A DNA stretch of 64,000 nt from Basidiobolus meristosporus CBS 931.73 (GCA_002104905.1 MCFE01000010.1:124001-188000), one strand, 5' to 3'; shown: positions 48,945 to 61,242, counted from the first letter of the stretch. A program made the numbers and translations. The notes: generated by a model not told the origin, from the sequence alone.

Positions 48945-50012
48945 ATGGACACCCAACCGACGCATATCTCTACGCAGCTTCAAATGTTGTTCAACTCGAA
49001 CACAAGCATGGCCATCGTAGCCATGGTCACAGTGGTCTTCGTAAACAACACGTACCATGCCATACGCTTGCTCATAAGCAACCGAAAGCCCATGTACATC
49101 CTGAATTTCATCCAGTCGTTGCTGGGCGCCATAACCAACATTACCATGATCGTGACCTTTTTCTATTACGATCGGTTCTGCCCGGTGCGAATCTATTTTG
49201 CCGCCATACTCAACCTGATTTCCACCTCTTCCATCGAACTGATCCTACTCTCCAAAGCGTATTACGGATCAACCAAGGCGAAGAGCATACTACTCCTGGG
49301 TGCAGTATGTGAATCGATCCGGGTGGCAGCTGGAATACTGAATCTGGTACAGATGGAGCCTGTAACTACCTCGTTGCGCACATGCGATACTAGAGTCAGC
49401 CCCTTGGGTGCAATATCAGTGGTGGCAACTGAACTACTTGTCAACGGGTTCTTCTCGGTCTTCTTCTTGTTTAGAATTTATAATCTGTGGAGGTTCACTC
49501 CCACTCGCCTATATGTCACTCTACTGACTGATGGAACGTTCTACTGCCTATGCACGGCCACAGTCAGTGTATTGATGATCGTCTTGGCCATGTCGAACGT
49601 CTTGAGCGAGCAGTCATCCATACTCTTCAACATTAGCTGTACGTGATTATAGATCCACTATACTACTTTGGATTCGCCCTAATTGAATTCTTTCCATGTA
49701 GGGGTGGTCGCCTCAAAGCTTACTTCAGAACAATTAATCCATACACACAAACTTAAGGTTACCAGCCAATCCAACAGGAAAGCAACCGACCCTTCCTCAT
49801 ACGATCAACCTAGTAATCAACCAACTAACCCTAGCCACAACCAAATTAACAAACCAGCAAGTGTTGATCATTGGACCGGTCAAGGCAGTGAAAAGGTGAG
49901 GCCTGACGAGTTCAGCCTTGACATCGACCCAATCGCAAGCCAAACTCCCGTAGCACACGTTCACACTGGGCTCACTCCCCCTCCGCGACCTTCACCAATG
50001 TCGAAAGAGTGA
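48945..50012 (+). CDS. polytopic membrane protein of unknown function
   Basis: Two exons (48945-49638, 49702-50012) across a 63-nt intron (GTACGT...GTAG) encode 334 residues. There are six or seven hydrophobic spans (roughly residues 21-43, 52-75, 84-106, 113-134, 152-176 and 188-219, with a possible last one across the splice junction). A 90-residue hydrophilic tail follows, rich in Asn, Pro, Ser and Thr and ending in Pro-rich TPPPRPSPMSKE. Topology recalls a small receptor-like protein, but no GPCR, opsin or transporter signature is visible. Function not assigned. It is first in a run of plus-strand genes, though nothing ties it to them functionally. Confidence 0.8.
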
Positions 50013-50695
50013 AGGTATGGGCCCAAACTACGGGTTGAATCCCTAAACCTCATTAAACAATCATTGGGAATTCTTGTTACAACCGACCCACTCTTACCAA
50101 CTGTTTCAAAGTACGTCTTTTCCCCCTGTTTTATTTTGTAATGTAAACGAATATCAGTAAATTGGAGCATTGATGGTCAGAATACAATATGTTAGTGATT
50201 CGTTCAGTACCTTTCAGAGCTTATGCCACGTTCTGGTGATATATATATATATATAGTTGCCCGGTGCGTCCATATTGTGTAATTATGCAGCAGTTTCCTT
50301 CATGAGGAGAGCTGCGGCAGCATCGAAGACCGCGTAATTTGGACACAGTCACAATCACTTGCTTGATTACCGAGAGTAACCAGTTGCTCGAACATGCAAT
50401 ATCATTGAGCTTTCGAATGGAGTCAATATTTCATCAACCATCGATCCCATACGGCAATTTTTAAGACCTCAATCAATACCAACAAATTGCAGCAGGAAAA
50501 ATGAGAAAAAATCACTTCACCATCATTTGGATTGACAGGCCAACGCCGTTGTATCAGAGGATAAAGACCAAGTGTTGGATATATGTACAGCTTCAACAAC
50601 CTCAAGTGAAAACTCCCTTGATCTTCACAAACCTTTTGCTTGCGAATCATTTGCCCCGCGTCGACTCAATTAATTGATTGCTTTCATCGAGTCGT
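50013..50695. other. intergenic region with a short (TA)n run
   Basis: Includes a GATATATATATATATATA run near 50239-50256. No coding frame is supported. Confidence 0.45.
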
Positions 50696-52811
50696 ATGAA
50701 ATACGAACGCGGTAGACAAACCAAGAATAGAGTCAATCGAGGGGATTCTTCCTCCACTTCAAAATCCGGGAAATCCAAACAAGCGGAACTCTCCCAAAAT
50801 TCTCGTAGAAATGGTCGCCTAAAACTCAAAAATAGAAAAGGAAAACCAAAGAGTGACGAACATAGCAGGTCCGAATCTTCGTACGCACAAAGCTCGCAAG
50901 CTGCGACTAATCCAGCGAACGCAGCCCAAGTAAACCAGACTATGCCAGAACTTCCAGGTTTCTATTATGATCCGGAGCGTAAACGATACTTCAAGATCCT
51001 TCCGAACCGAAGTGCACCGGTCAGCCATCCGTATAGGCAGGATAATTTAGTGCAGAAACAAAAACAAAAAGAAGTCGAAGAGAGGAACAAACTGGAATGT
51101 GAGACGGCCAACAGACAGACTGTGCGGACGTCTCATAGAAGCTATTTAAGGGAACGGGAGATAACCTCTAACAAGGACTCTATATCGTTACGGAGGTGAG
51201 TCAACTAGATAATCTTTGGAGATGTCTCATACTCAATACGCCTCACCTTTTACCCAGCAATGCTGAGAAATTCTTCTGTCGTTCGCTTCAATGTCAAGCT
51301 ACGCTTGAAATACCTAATGGGATCGAAATATCAGATATACAGGTGAGCTGCAACTAATGTCCTTTCACGAAGACCTTGATTAAAATACTATTTTCTATCA
51401 ATAGATCCTCCCCCATCGCACGCAGCTGCTATGCGGACAGATGGATGGCCATGTCCGGTACAAAATCATCAGTCATACTCCGCAGATTGAAATTTGTGTA
51501 AACTGATATCCTTTTAGCTTGTTGAATTACCAACACAATACTGGTGACTTCGTTGATCAGGAGTGGCACTCTTACACAAAGCATCCCACGCAGATTACAT
51601 CTATCAGTATCGGAGGAGATGAATTGGTCGTGTAAGTAACCATTGAGTGCTCACATGCACATGTTTCTCTAACCGACTCCTGGTACAGCTGCACTTCTTT
51701 TAATCACTGGTCACTTGGTCGCATTTTAGGAGATCGCGTTACAACGGGTTAGTTACTGGCAAAACGGATTATGTGAGAGTTTTACTAAATCTAGATTAGT
51801 TCATTCCTCACACATGGAGAACACCACGATATGGACATCAACAGCTCATGGAGTAAGGAATATTGCGCTCGGTAAGGCTTTCAACAGATGCTATGCAAGG
51901 CGGAACTAACTCTCGTGAATGAAACAGGTACCTCGGAAGGCTTATTTATGATGGACCCGAATAGAGAGAACATTCACGTTAGACGTATCCGAACTCACAG
52001 CGACGTATTTACGATTGCAGTAGAGCCCAATGAGGTACTTTCCAAATGGATATGGGTGTGTCCATTAAAGTAACTCACCGGTGCTTAGGACAATATCTAT
52101 TATTCTGGCTGTCGCAACGGGAAAATTTCTCTCCTGGATCTTCGTGGGCGTCCCGAAAATGCCTTGGGATATCGACATCGCTCAGCTGTTTGTCAGCTAA
52201 GTCGAGTTGGGGACTGGGGACTGGTTTCTGGTGGGATGGATGGCGCGGTAAGAATTACAACTGGCATTTGGTGTTTACGATGAGTTCAACTAACCACCTC
52301 ATACATACTAGGCTCTCTTATGGGATCTTCGGAAACAATCCGAGCCGCTTCTACATTCCATTGCATCTAAACATCCACCACGGAAAAAACGCAAGCAAGA
52401 AACCCAAGTTACACCGATATTGGACTACCATGGGCATGTTAATGAACATGTTCGCAAGCTTGGGTTCTCCATTAATTCGCAGGGAAGTCAACTGGTGATC
52501 GGTACGTAAAATGAATCAATGTCCGTCTGTGAAGACAAATGCCCAACTAAACCATGATAGCTGGCCAGGATCGCATGCTTCGGTTTTGGGATGTTTATTC
52601 AGGTCAAACACTCCGTCAACCTATCGGACAGTTCGAGGGAGAAATCACAGCTACAAGATGGTGTCAAGAAAATGATATGCAAACTATCCGGAAGATGGAA
52701 AGCCTCCCAGATTTTCAAATAAACTTGGCAAACGCCAAAGATCTGCTAGCCCCCAGGCGAGGTTTGTGGGTCGCAGCAGGAAAGACATTACACTGGTATG
52801 AGATGGCTTGA
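50696..52811 (+). CDS. DCAF4: DDB1- and CUL4-associated factor 4-like WD40 protein
   Basis: Ten exons (50696-51195, 51258-51342, 51405-51497, 51561-51631, 51689-51747, 51800-51871, 51928-52034, 52089-52247, 52312-52501, 52561-52811) keep one frame for 528 residues. A basic, low-complexity N-terminus leads to ELPGFYYDPERKRYFKILPN at about residue 88, the signature of DCAF4/WDR21 proteins. WD-like blades follow, including NIYYSGCRNGKISLLDLRGR, GDWGLVSGGMDGAALLWDLR and DRMLRFWDVYSGQTLR. DCAF4 relatives are thought to be substrate receptors of CUL4-DDB1 ubiquitin ligases in the nucleus. One or two junctions (the acceptor near 51799 in particular) are less certain. Confidence 0.88.
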
Positions 52812-53335
52812 GCGACTGTCAGCCGTGTATAGTGAAAAGTAATAAAAATCACTTGCATGGGATATCATTTCTGGTCTACTATTCGGGCAAGATGAAGCAT
52901 AGCATGCATTCAATGGTTACATAGAAACCGTTGGTTCTTGCTTTCAAGAATATTGTCCAAAGTTGGACAATCGCTGTTAATTGGTGACTAACTTTATTTA
53001 AGTGTCACTAAAACCTTAGAGCGTATATGTACCTTGGAAGTTGCCTTGATTGACGTGTGAGACTGAATAATAACACCCATTCTCTACACCAATTGCCAAT
53101 TCAACAAGTGATAATAAGAACAATGATGTCATTAACAAATCATGAGACCTCCAAATCGGAGTCGGCAATTCGCAACTAGCAATTGGGCCATTTAGTCTCC
53201 ACTGCCTCATCAACTTGGAATTAAGTGAGAATCAATCAGACCCTACTATTAAGCACCATCATGACGATTCAATTTAAACAGTCAGAAACTACGCGTGCGC
53301 TATTTCAAACTCTAACGCACACTTGAATAAACCTT
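52812..53335. other. intergenic region
   Basis: Contains an AATAAA at 52841-52846 that is a likely polyadenylation signal for the DCAF4 gene. Otherwise nothing is seen. Confidence 0.5.
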
Positions 53336-55455
53336 ATGGAGGACTTCGATTATAATGCGGTGTCTTGGGACACTGGGGATACTACTGAAATCAATACTAA
53401 TGATCCATTAGCCCTGTTTGATAGTACTGCCGATGTGACCACCTCGTTAAGCTATTTCGATGAGGGAGAAACCGCACAACCCTTCAACTACTCCGCTGAC
53501 CAAGGCAGTCCACAACAGCAAACGACAACTCTGGTAATGAGGGGCATCTTGGCGGCATCTTGTTTCTTGAACTCATTGGGCCTTTCTCATTTGAACTACT
53601 TTAGCAAACCACGGAAAACGATAATGATAACGCTCAAGCCTCCACCTCACGAAGCCCTCCTGCAGCCAGTCCTGACAAACTGCTGACTCCAGTGAAGATG
53701 AAAGTTTCTATTGTGGATCCTCAGAAAGAGTATGAGGGGACCACAGCCCAACATATCTCCTACTTGGTAACCACTGAGGTATCTGTTGCCGTGCGAACTT
53801 CTCTGGCTGAGCCTACAAGATGAACTAAATATGCCCCCTGCTTTAGACCGAACTAAGCACTTTTCCTAAACCAAATATCCAAGTGCGTAGAAGATTCCAA
53901 GAATTCGTATGGCTGTATAATACGCTTGTGTATGAATATCCTGCATGCATCATACCACCTTTACCAGAAAAGCACCGAATGGGTAAGTCAGAAAGGCGCT
54001 GAAATCCCCCCCTCAGTATTTAAATTAACTAATCAATGCACCTGATAGAATATCTCAAAGGAGATAGGTTCGGCCAAGAGTTCGTAGAGAAGAGGAAAGA
54101 CAGGTAGAGTGATAATGCCGACTTTATCATTACTTCTCATATTGATGAGGCTTCGCAAATACAATTCCATCAGCTTGGAGCGCTTTTTGCAAAGAATCGC
54201 TAGACATCCCACTCTCCAAAAAAGCGAGTGTCTAAGGATCTTCCTCACCTCTGACAAGTTTGTACGTATCATTTATGCTATATGATCGCATTTGGTAAGA
54301 ACCCCAGGTTAAAGTTTGAATATCAAATGCTGCAGTCAAATGATTCAGCCGCTCGCGCCAAAGGAGAAGGGGTTTTCGAGAATATCGGGGATGCCATTAT
54401 CAACGCCTTCACCAAAGTCCAAAAGCCTGACGACCGGTTTTCTGAGATCAAGGAAACCATCGATAAGTTCGAAGAGAACCTCCATACTATCGAGAAGCTG
54501 TACCAGAAAATCATCAAAAAGCAGAATGGTAGGGAACACATGTTGCTATGATAGAGAACATCTCCTGATGGGTTATTTTGTGTCCAGAACTCGAGTTGGA
54601 GTATGCAGAACTTGGAACCGAAGTCAAGGGACTTAGCGAATTGGAGACTCGGATTGCGGATCCACTGACGAAGTTTGGGGACGCCATCAATAAGCACACC
54701 TCTGCCACAAAGCATATGGTATGCTTCAAAAGCGCGTAGCTTAATGGTCCAACATCCTTATCAGACACTTCTAATAGATTAACCAAGAGGAAGGAGTATT
54801 CCTCAGCCAAATCCACGAGTACATCAGCTACTGTGCTAGTATCAAGGTGTGTTGACGATATGTCTATCCATCTTCGATATACTCACACCGGGGCTCTATT
54901 TCTAGGGAGTTATGAAACTTCGAGAACAGAAGCAAGTGGATTTTGAAGAGCTTACTGCTTTTCTTAACCAACAAAAGAACGAGCGAGAGAAACTCATCAA
55001 TCATGAAAAATCGACCGGCCTTTCATCGTTCATCAAGGGAAAATACGACGAGATCAAAGGGGTAGATCAGGAAAAGGCCAGACAGAACAAGCTCGAAAAA
55101 GTCGAAGCGAAGGTCAAAGAGGTAACATTGAAAACTCACTTGTCACTCAAATATTTGGTTGACTTCTCCGTCTGTATTTAGCTTGAGGACGCAGTGAATA
55201 GCAGTAACGATGTGTCCGTAAAGTTCTCGGAAGAAGTGCTCAAGGAGTTTGAAATTTTCCAAACCTCAAAAACGGTCGACCTTAAAACCTCATTCAACAA
55301 CTACTGTCACAGTCAAGTAGAGTATTACAAGACGGTAATCCAGTTTGTTGAACATTCTTTCGTGGCCCTCATACTAATCAAAATAACCTGGTGTGTAGGG
55401 GATTTCCATTTGGGAAGAGATTATCCCTATTCTCGAAGGCATCCATCCCCAATAG
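53336..55455 (+). CDS. SNX4: sorting nexin 4 / Atg24 (PX-BAR)
   Basis: Eleven exons (53336-53533, 53605-53778, 53847-53982, 54049-54103, 54150-54261, 54336-54528, 54588-54718, 54778-54846, 54906-55121, 55182-55334, 55399-55455) keep frame for 497 residues. An acidic N-terminus precedes a PX domain (about 90-205), with VDPQKEYEGT, the phosphoinositide-contacting VRRRFQEFVWLY, YPACIIPPLPEKHRMEYLKG and LERFLQRIARHPTL. A BAR domain of long helices starts at GVFENIGDAIINAFTKVQKP. The protein binds PI3P on endosomes and serves retrieval to the Golgi and selective autophagy, as yeast Snx4/Atg24 does. Intron 4 is short (46 nt). Confidence 0.95.
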
Positions 55456-55487
55456 CCTTGTCGTAATTCTATGTAATTCAATTTAAC

Positions 55488-55493
55488 AATAAA
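55488..55493 (+). terminator. polyadenylation signal of SNX4
   Basis: AATAAA lies 33 bases after the SNX4 stop codon and 137 bases before the RPB6 start, so the two transcripts are closely spaced. Confidence 0.5.
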
Positions 55494-55629
55494 TACATTG
55501 ATCTGTCTTATCACGTGATGTTATGACCAATATCGGATAATGTGAAAAAAGAAAAAAATCGCCAACAAACACTTGATTAGGTTCAGAGTTCGCCAGGAAG
55601 AGCTTCTTTACAGGTTTCCAAGCTTTAAC

Positions 55630-56125
55630 ATGTCTGACGAGGAATTAGATAACTGGGATAACGATCCAATCGTACGTTCTCCGCCATTTTTCAACAGGGA
55701 CTGAAGATTCTGACTCACTTTGCTTTGCGTTCTTTAGGATGAGGGAGAGGAGGCCGAAGAGGGATACGATGAGGTGGATTTCAACCAACAATCCATGATT
55801 ATAGAGAACATGAGTGGCGAGCCCATGGAAAACAAAGAAAAATACACAACCCCTTACATGACGAAGTATGAAAGGGCGCGTATTTTGGGAACGCGAGCTT
55901 TACAGATCAGGTAAGTGAGTACATCTAACCCTGCTACTCGAACACCCAGAGTAACAATCCACCAGTATGAACGCCCCAATTATGGTTGAACTCGACGGCG
56001 AATCGGATGCCTATTCCATTGCTCTGAAGGAGCTCCGTGAAAAGAAGATTCCGTTCGTTGTTAGACGCTTCCTACCCGATGGCAGTTACGAAGATTGGAG
56101 TGTGAAGGACCTCATTATAGACTAA
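55630..56125 (+). CDS. RPB6: RNA polymerase I/II/III shared subunit RPB6 (ABC23)
   Basis: Three exons (55630-55671, 55738-55910, 55966-56125) give 124 residues. The acidic N-terminus ([13 protein letters not shown], then [14 protein letters not shown]) and the conserved core ([55 protein letters not shown]) are those of the common subunit found in all three nuclear RNA polymerases. The core binds near the clamp base. Size is close to human RPB6 (127 residues). Exon 1 has only 14 codons. Confidence 0.97.
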
Positions 56126-56254
56126 ACGCTTTCATCCTTGCCATGACGAATGTGCTAGGCTTCCAATGATTAGGATTAGGATCAGAATTAGGAAGAAGTT
56201 GTTTATACTATATTGCTCACTATTCCACGTAGACGTTATTTGTCATTACGTTTA

Positions 56255-56260
56255 AATAAA
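56255..56260 (+). terminator. polyadenylation signal of RPB6
   Basis: AATAAA lies 129 bases after the RPB6 stop codon, in a T-rich context, and before the RPS21 promoter. Confidence 0.45.
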
Positions 56261-56431
56261 TCAAATCTCATATATCATCAGGTCGCCAATTCTTGACAAA
56301 AGATTGATCTGAATTGGCCAATCATACAGAATAGCTTAATGGCCCGTTTTTTTTTTCCAGCTAATGTAATTTTATGAAAGTGGAACATTGAACTGGCTCT
56401 TCCCTCCTCTTCCTTATCGAAGTTTGCAACC

Positions 56432-56770
56432 ATGGAAAACGATCAAGGTGTTCTCGTCGACTTGTACGTCCCCAGAAAGTGGTATGTACCCGCAACAACG
56501 TAGAAGAACAAACCCAGCGACGATACAACGGTTCTAATCCTTTGACCTTGATTCAACAGCTCTGCCACTGGCCGTCTCATCCCCGCTAAGGATCACGCCT
56601 CCGTCCAAATCAACATCGGTGAAGTCGATGCCGAAGGTCGTTATACCGGTTCTTTCCAAACCTATGCCTTCTCCGGCTTCGTCCGCAAGCTCGGTGAATC
56701 CGATGATTCCCTTAACCGTCTTGCCACCAAGGATGGTTTCTTGAAGAACGTCTGGTCTTACCAAAAGTAA
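56432..56770 (+). CDS. RPS21: 40S ribosomal protein S21
   Basis: Two exons (56432-56481, 56560-56770) with a 78-nt intron give 86 residues, the normal size for eS21. Sequence features are [39 protein letters not shown] and a C-terminal [16 protein letters not shown]. The protein belongs to the small ribosomal subunit near uS2 and helps late rRNA maturation. Codons are strongly biased to GTC, ACC and GCC, as in the transketolase gene. The TTTTTTTTTCCAGC run about 80 bases upstream could be a ribosomal-protein promoter element. Confidence 0.97.
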
Positions 56771-56809
56771 GAAACACCCGGGTTCCTAGAGAGCATGTTT
56801 TACATACTT

Positions 56810-56815
56810 AATAAA
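56810..56815 (+). terminator. polyadenylation signal of RPS21
   Basis: AATAAA lies 39 bases after the RPS21 stop codon. Confidence 0.5.
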
Positions 56816-58069
56816 CGCCATTTTTCTCGGTATTTGCTTTTCATGTTTCCAATGGACTAGCGCTTAGTTGGAGCCGGGGCCAAGATGGATTTTGATGGTT
56901 CCAGCGAAGTAGCCAGCTTCAATGCTGAGTCCTTCAACATATACATTAATTCATCATCTATTACTATGATATAATCGGAGCTCACACAACCAAGGTGCTT
57001 GATGACTCATGTTATTGCTGATGTCGCACACATTTATCTATCTGTAGTTTCCAGCTATCTGTCACTAGTTTCGGTTATTCCAGTTTGGCATCTAGAGTAT
57101 ATCTTACCTAACTTGCAGACTAAGCCCAAAGCTCATCGATACCGTGTTGCCAAGTTCACTCAAGTCATGTAGATATTCACCTCACAATTGGATTCTCACT
57201 GGTAGAATTAATCCATATCAGCAGTTAGATACTAATGGAATCAGATAAATGGCAATCAGGGTTAGATACTCTTAGGTACGAAACTAATTCAACCAAAATG
57301 GATCAAGTTAATCTAGTAACTTCAGGTTAACATTTGATCGTCTGGCGTTGTTTGACGTGGAGTAGTGGAATTCGAGGGCTTACTTGCCACCAAGAGTCCC
57401 CAGACCACTCAGCTGACTCTATCCATCTTCGCTGCACGCGGTGTCTGAGTAATGTTCGATATGGATGTGACGTTGGGAACATTCCAACCTTACTCGAGTT
57501 CTTGCCGGAAATTCATTTGCGAACGCGATGATCGCAGCGCTTTCAGAGTAATCCAAAGGAAATCACTCTGAAAGCCGTTGATGTACTACTTCGTTAAAGG
57601 GAACAGGATCGCCTCCTCATGACCTATTCTGTGTAATGTGAAGAAAAATGTGGATCAAAGCATGAAAATCAACTCACCTACAATCGAGGGGCCCGCGTCC
57701 AGAACGGTTTGCTGTTTTGGCCTTGAGCGAGAATAAAACACCGGTTACCAGTATGTTTCTGTGTTTAATACGAAGGGTTGTGTATTTCCTTTGGTAAGTC
57801 GAAACATCAGATCGCGGTTCACCAAAACTGGCGAACCTTCCTTGCACCTTCTTATAGACATGGTGTCATACCAGGCATTTGTGCGCCAAATCAATCAAGG
57901 TGGAATCGCTGCGTTTTCAAAGATGTTTATTGTGGTTGAGGGCTTGTGAATGACAAAAACATAGACCTCATCGATTAAGTTTCGGCTGAGACCCATCGAA
58001 TTCCACGAAAGCCCGCTCAGGGCTCGAGAAGGTGGTAGGGACAACAGAACATCTCGCTAAATCCGGGAT
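56816..58069. other. intergenic region with a perfect hairpin
   Basis: No gene is supported; frames at 57334-57531 and 57761-57949 lack features. At 57539-57575 there is an 11-bp perfect inverted repeat with a 15-base loop. Confidence 0.45.
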
Positions 58070-58380
58070 TTACTGAGATTTGGACAATTGCCAGGCAGAG
58101 GCAACAAAAGGTAGAGCGTATCCGAGGCCAAAGAAGGCGACCATCTTCACAGCAAGAGCCTTCTTCTTTTTGACGTCAAATGGCAAATGCTATGTCCACA
58201 CGAAGTTTGCAAGAGAAACCAGTAAGTATCCAGTTTCCAAGGTGAGGAGGAATAGTTAGAGTTTCACAGAAAGGGAATACTTACAGCGCCATTTTCGTTT
58301 TCAAAGTGGTATGCACTTCTGGTAACGTTGGGTCGAACTAACGAGCGGGAACGGATAGCAGCACGGGCAAAGACTGACAT
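58070..58380 (-). CDS. COX8: cytochrome c oxidase subunit, COX8 (yeast) / COX7C (animal) type
   Basis: Two exons (58380-58285, 58189-58070) with a 95-nt intron encode 71 residues. The first 25 residues are a mitochondrial presequence rich in Arg and Ser (SVFARAAIRSRSLVRPNVTR). The mature part has HLPFDVKKKKALAVKM and one membrane helix (VAFFGLGYALPFVASAWQL), in line with the NLPF...GFxxPF pattern of yeast Cox8 and animal COX7C. It is a small nuclear-encoded subunit of respiratory complex IV in the inner mitochondrial membrane. An in-frame ATG 135 bases upstream exists, but the extra residues are not like the family, so 58380 is preferred. Confidence 0.87.
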
Positions 58381-60347
58381 GTTTCTGAACTGTTTAGAGT
58401 TGAGAAAGGAGCAGGAGCCGCAAGATAAACTTCGGCATGGTTCTAGACTCTGCCTAATGCTCCCCGGAGCAAAGTACTTGGGGTAATGGGTTGCCTCGTT
58501 TGAATCGTTTCTCATTTTATATTTATTAAATTGTTACAGTACCAAATCAAGTGCAGCTGCCCCAACCTACATCACAACCACGATAGATTAATTAGGATAC
58601 AAAATGGTCGAATCAAGTTTGCTTAACGGAGTGAGCTGCAGAATAAACAAAGAGCCAAGCAGGCATTGAGCAATTATGGGCCTCTTTCCGAGACTATCCC
58701 TGCTTCTTCGCACTGTTGGTTGGCGTTTGGCTGGTGATCTAGTCTAAAGTCTATGGAAATATGAACATACTAGAGGGCACTATGGAGAACAAGATCCACA
58801 GGGATTACTCTACATTTGAGATTGGCATTGTCTTAAATGCTCAGAGAGGTCTAACTCATGCTACTAATGCGAGTTTTTGCCACAATCTGGGGCAACATGT
58901 TTTATATCCTGTGGACGTCAAGCTACCGATCTATACGGTTGGGATTTGAATGAGCTTGAAGATAGTTTAGTTCTACTGACAAGGCGGGTTCAGAATCTTG
59001 CATACCCCCAGACGCTAGGAAATCCAGTTTTCGAACCTGCCCAGTTGTTTTCATCGCAGTTAGAAAGAAATAGGTAGCGACCAGTGCTGCCAAGTAGATG
59101 TATTCAGCTGCAATCAATGGGATAGTTCTGTATTGATGGATGGCTCAGACTCGACGCGTACATGACCATCACGTACTAGAAATCCCAACATAAGTTCCCT
59201 AATCAGGGCGACCTTCCAACTTTTCTGGAATGAGCTCGCTGGTTCCAGAACAGTGTTCCCTATTGACTAATTCATCCGGAAACAGGCAATCAATAATCAA
59301 CAGAAATTGAATCAATCAAAATTAGACTAGCCTTACTTTGACTTCAACTCCGCCGGCTTGAATTGGATTTCGCGGCATACAAGGAGATTTTTCATATTAA
59401 TCCGATCAAGATTTGTGGCAAGTAATTCCTCGAAGAGTAACCGCACTGAATAGGCTTTATACATGGCACGGTGGCCGCAGTTTCCAATACTCCTCCACAC
59501 AGTTCCTTTCCGGGATAACTCATATATACTTTCGCATACACCACTGCCTTTCCAGGGCATATTTTGAGATTACACGAGAATCGGTAATGGGAAACTCACG
59601 ATATAGATCACAAATGAAGCATAATGATCTGTATACAGATGATGATTTGATGGGATTTACTGCACAAACGCAACGAATTGTCAATACAGCGTCAATATTC
59701 CCCGGGGAAATAGGTTGGCTGGAACTGGGACTACTTACAAATTTTGTTGTGTAGACAAGTTTACATTGTAAATCCACATTTTATTATCAGCCTGATATCC
59801 AGTAGGTGCGATGAGACCAGCAGATATGCCAATCACATCTGTGGTGTATGGTTGGACAGTGGTAATTGTGCCCCCAGTTGGTCTTGCTTGGCCAGTGTCT
59901 TTTCCGTGTGTTAAGCGCATTGTTACGTTCAGCAGTCTTGGGCTATACTCGAGCGTGGGTCGGGTGACGATTGGGAAGGGAGACAGCTGCTCAGCGTGGT
60001 GCTAATTCCAGCGGAGCTTTGGTACGGTTCGAAGGGGTGGGGATGCCGTTCGTTCTAGTCGCCGGTTGTTGCACTGCCAAGTATAGTATTTATGTTTGAC
60101 AATGAAGGCTGAAGTAACCATCCAAATCCTGATATGTACTTTGCCGGATTTCGCAGCAAGTGATCATGATCAGCACACAGTTGGATTTGTGAAGGTACTG
60201 GTGCTATGACACCAGCCGAATCAGGCCATATATCTATACATCTACCATGGGAATTCCACGGTGCACGAACAATTAGAAAAACGGAAATAACCTAGCATAG
60301 TCTGGCCTGTTGAGGCTTAGAGCCAATCCACCCGTCGACCAATCCCC
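58381..60347. other. mostly unassigned region, possible minus-strand exons
   Basis: A minus-strand frame at 60001-59735 is open for 88 codons (it contains TGGTITTVQPYTTDVIGISA) and begins just after a TTAG acceptor. Further minus frames at 59560-59333 and 59117-58923 (the latter opening with a hydrophobic span, YIYLAALVATYFFLTAM) could be exons of the same gene, but no phase-consistent joining was found. Nothing here was recognised. Confidence 0.25.
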
Positions 60348-60355
60348 TATAAAAA
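60348..60355 (+). promoter_or_regulatory. TATA box of the HSF-type gene
   Basis: CCCCTATAAAAAGG sits about 40 bases before the ATG at 60389, with AGCCAATCC some 25 bases further upstream. Confidence 0.6.
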
Positions 60356-60388
60356 GGCAAGCGGGTCACGGAAGATGCATAGCTCGAG

Positions 60389-61242
60389 ATGTTAGAGGAA
60401 CACATCAGGAAAATCAATGTTCGTATCCCAACATTTGTCCTCAACCTTTATAAGTAAGGCCATCTTCTTTTCTTCTTGCTGTTGCATAGCTAACAGAACC
60501 ACATCTCTAGGATACTCTCTGATTTACAGTATTCGGATACAATAGATTGGGATAAATCTGGCACCAGGTTTATCATCAAGGATCCAGGAAATCTTGCTTC
60601 CAAGGTCCTTCCCCAATACTACGAAACGAGTAAATTCGCTTCGTTCTCGCGTCAACTGAACGTAATTCTCTTTAGTCCAGGCTTCTTTCCAGAAATGATG
60701 TATTAAAGTTTGGATAGATTTATGGGTTCCATAGGGTTTCTGACCGGCGAAGGACCAAACGGGATACCAATTTATCTACCATAATCTATTCACATCCACA
60801 TTTCAGGCGAAACCATCCCAGCTCTCTTCACCTAATTCAGCGCATGTCGGGCCCATATTCTAGAGAAAAACCCAGATTACCCCCCTCGAAAGCCTCCACC
60901 TCAGCATTGGTCTCCACGCCACCTTCACTACCGTCGCCAGCAACGGGCGAACCGGCCCCTCATGGCTCGTGTGAGAGCAATTCTGGGCCCGTAAAGGAGT
61001 GTACAAACTGCAAACATCTTCGTCAGGAAATAGCAGGCCTGAGCAAAGCAATAGCAAATTACATGATGATATTGAACCAGCCATCAATACCAGAAAAACC
61101 CTCCGTTTTCAATGGCAATCCACTTGTAAATCACGAAGTTCCTTGGCTCTCGGACATGTCGCTACCGTTCATCTCCAGCTACTCAGATTCCTTCCTTCTG
61201 GGGGAGGCGTCAAGTAGCTTCTATCACGAGCACAAGATTTAG
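60389..61242 (+). CDS. small HSF-type DNA-binding transcription factor
   Basis: Three exons (60389-60453, 60511-60661, 60718-61242) with introns of 57 and 56 nt give 246 residues. The heat-shock-factor DNA-binding domain spans about residues 8-108: PTFVLNLYKILSD, IDWDKSGTRFIIKDP, KVLPQYYETSKFASFSRQLN, IYGFHRVSD and YSHPHFRRNHPSSLHLIQR. A Ser/Pro-rich linker follows, then a short predicted coiled coil (CKHLRQEIAGLSKAIANYM), and an aromatic/acidic end. It is much shorter than true Hsf1 and lacks a full trimerisation zipper, so it may resemble Sfl1- or Skn7-like specialised regulators instead of the general heat-shock activator. Confidence 0.9.

Noticed and set aside
50239-50258. (TA)n run as a regulatory element
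   Set aside because: Short simple repeat in spacer DNA, over 400 bases from the next ATG; nothing suggests a role.
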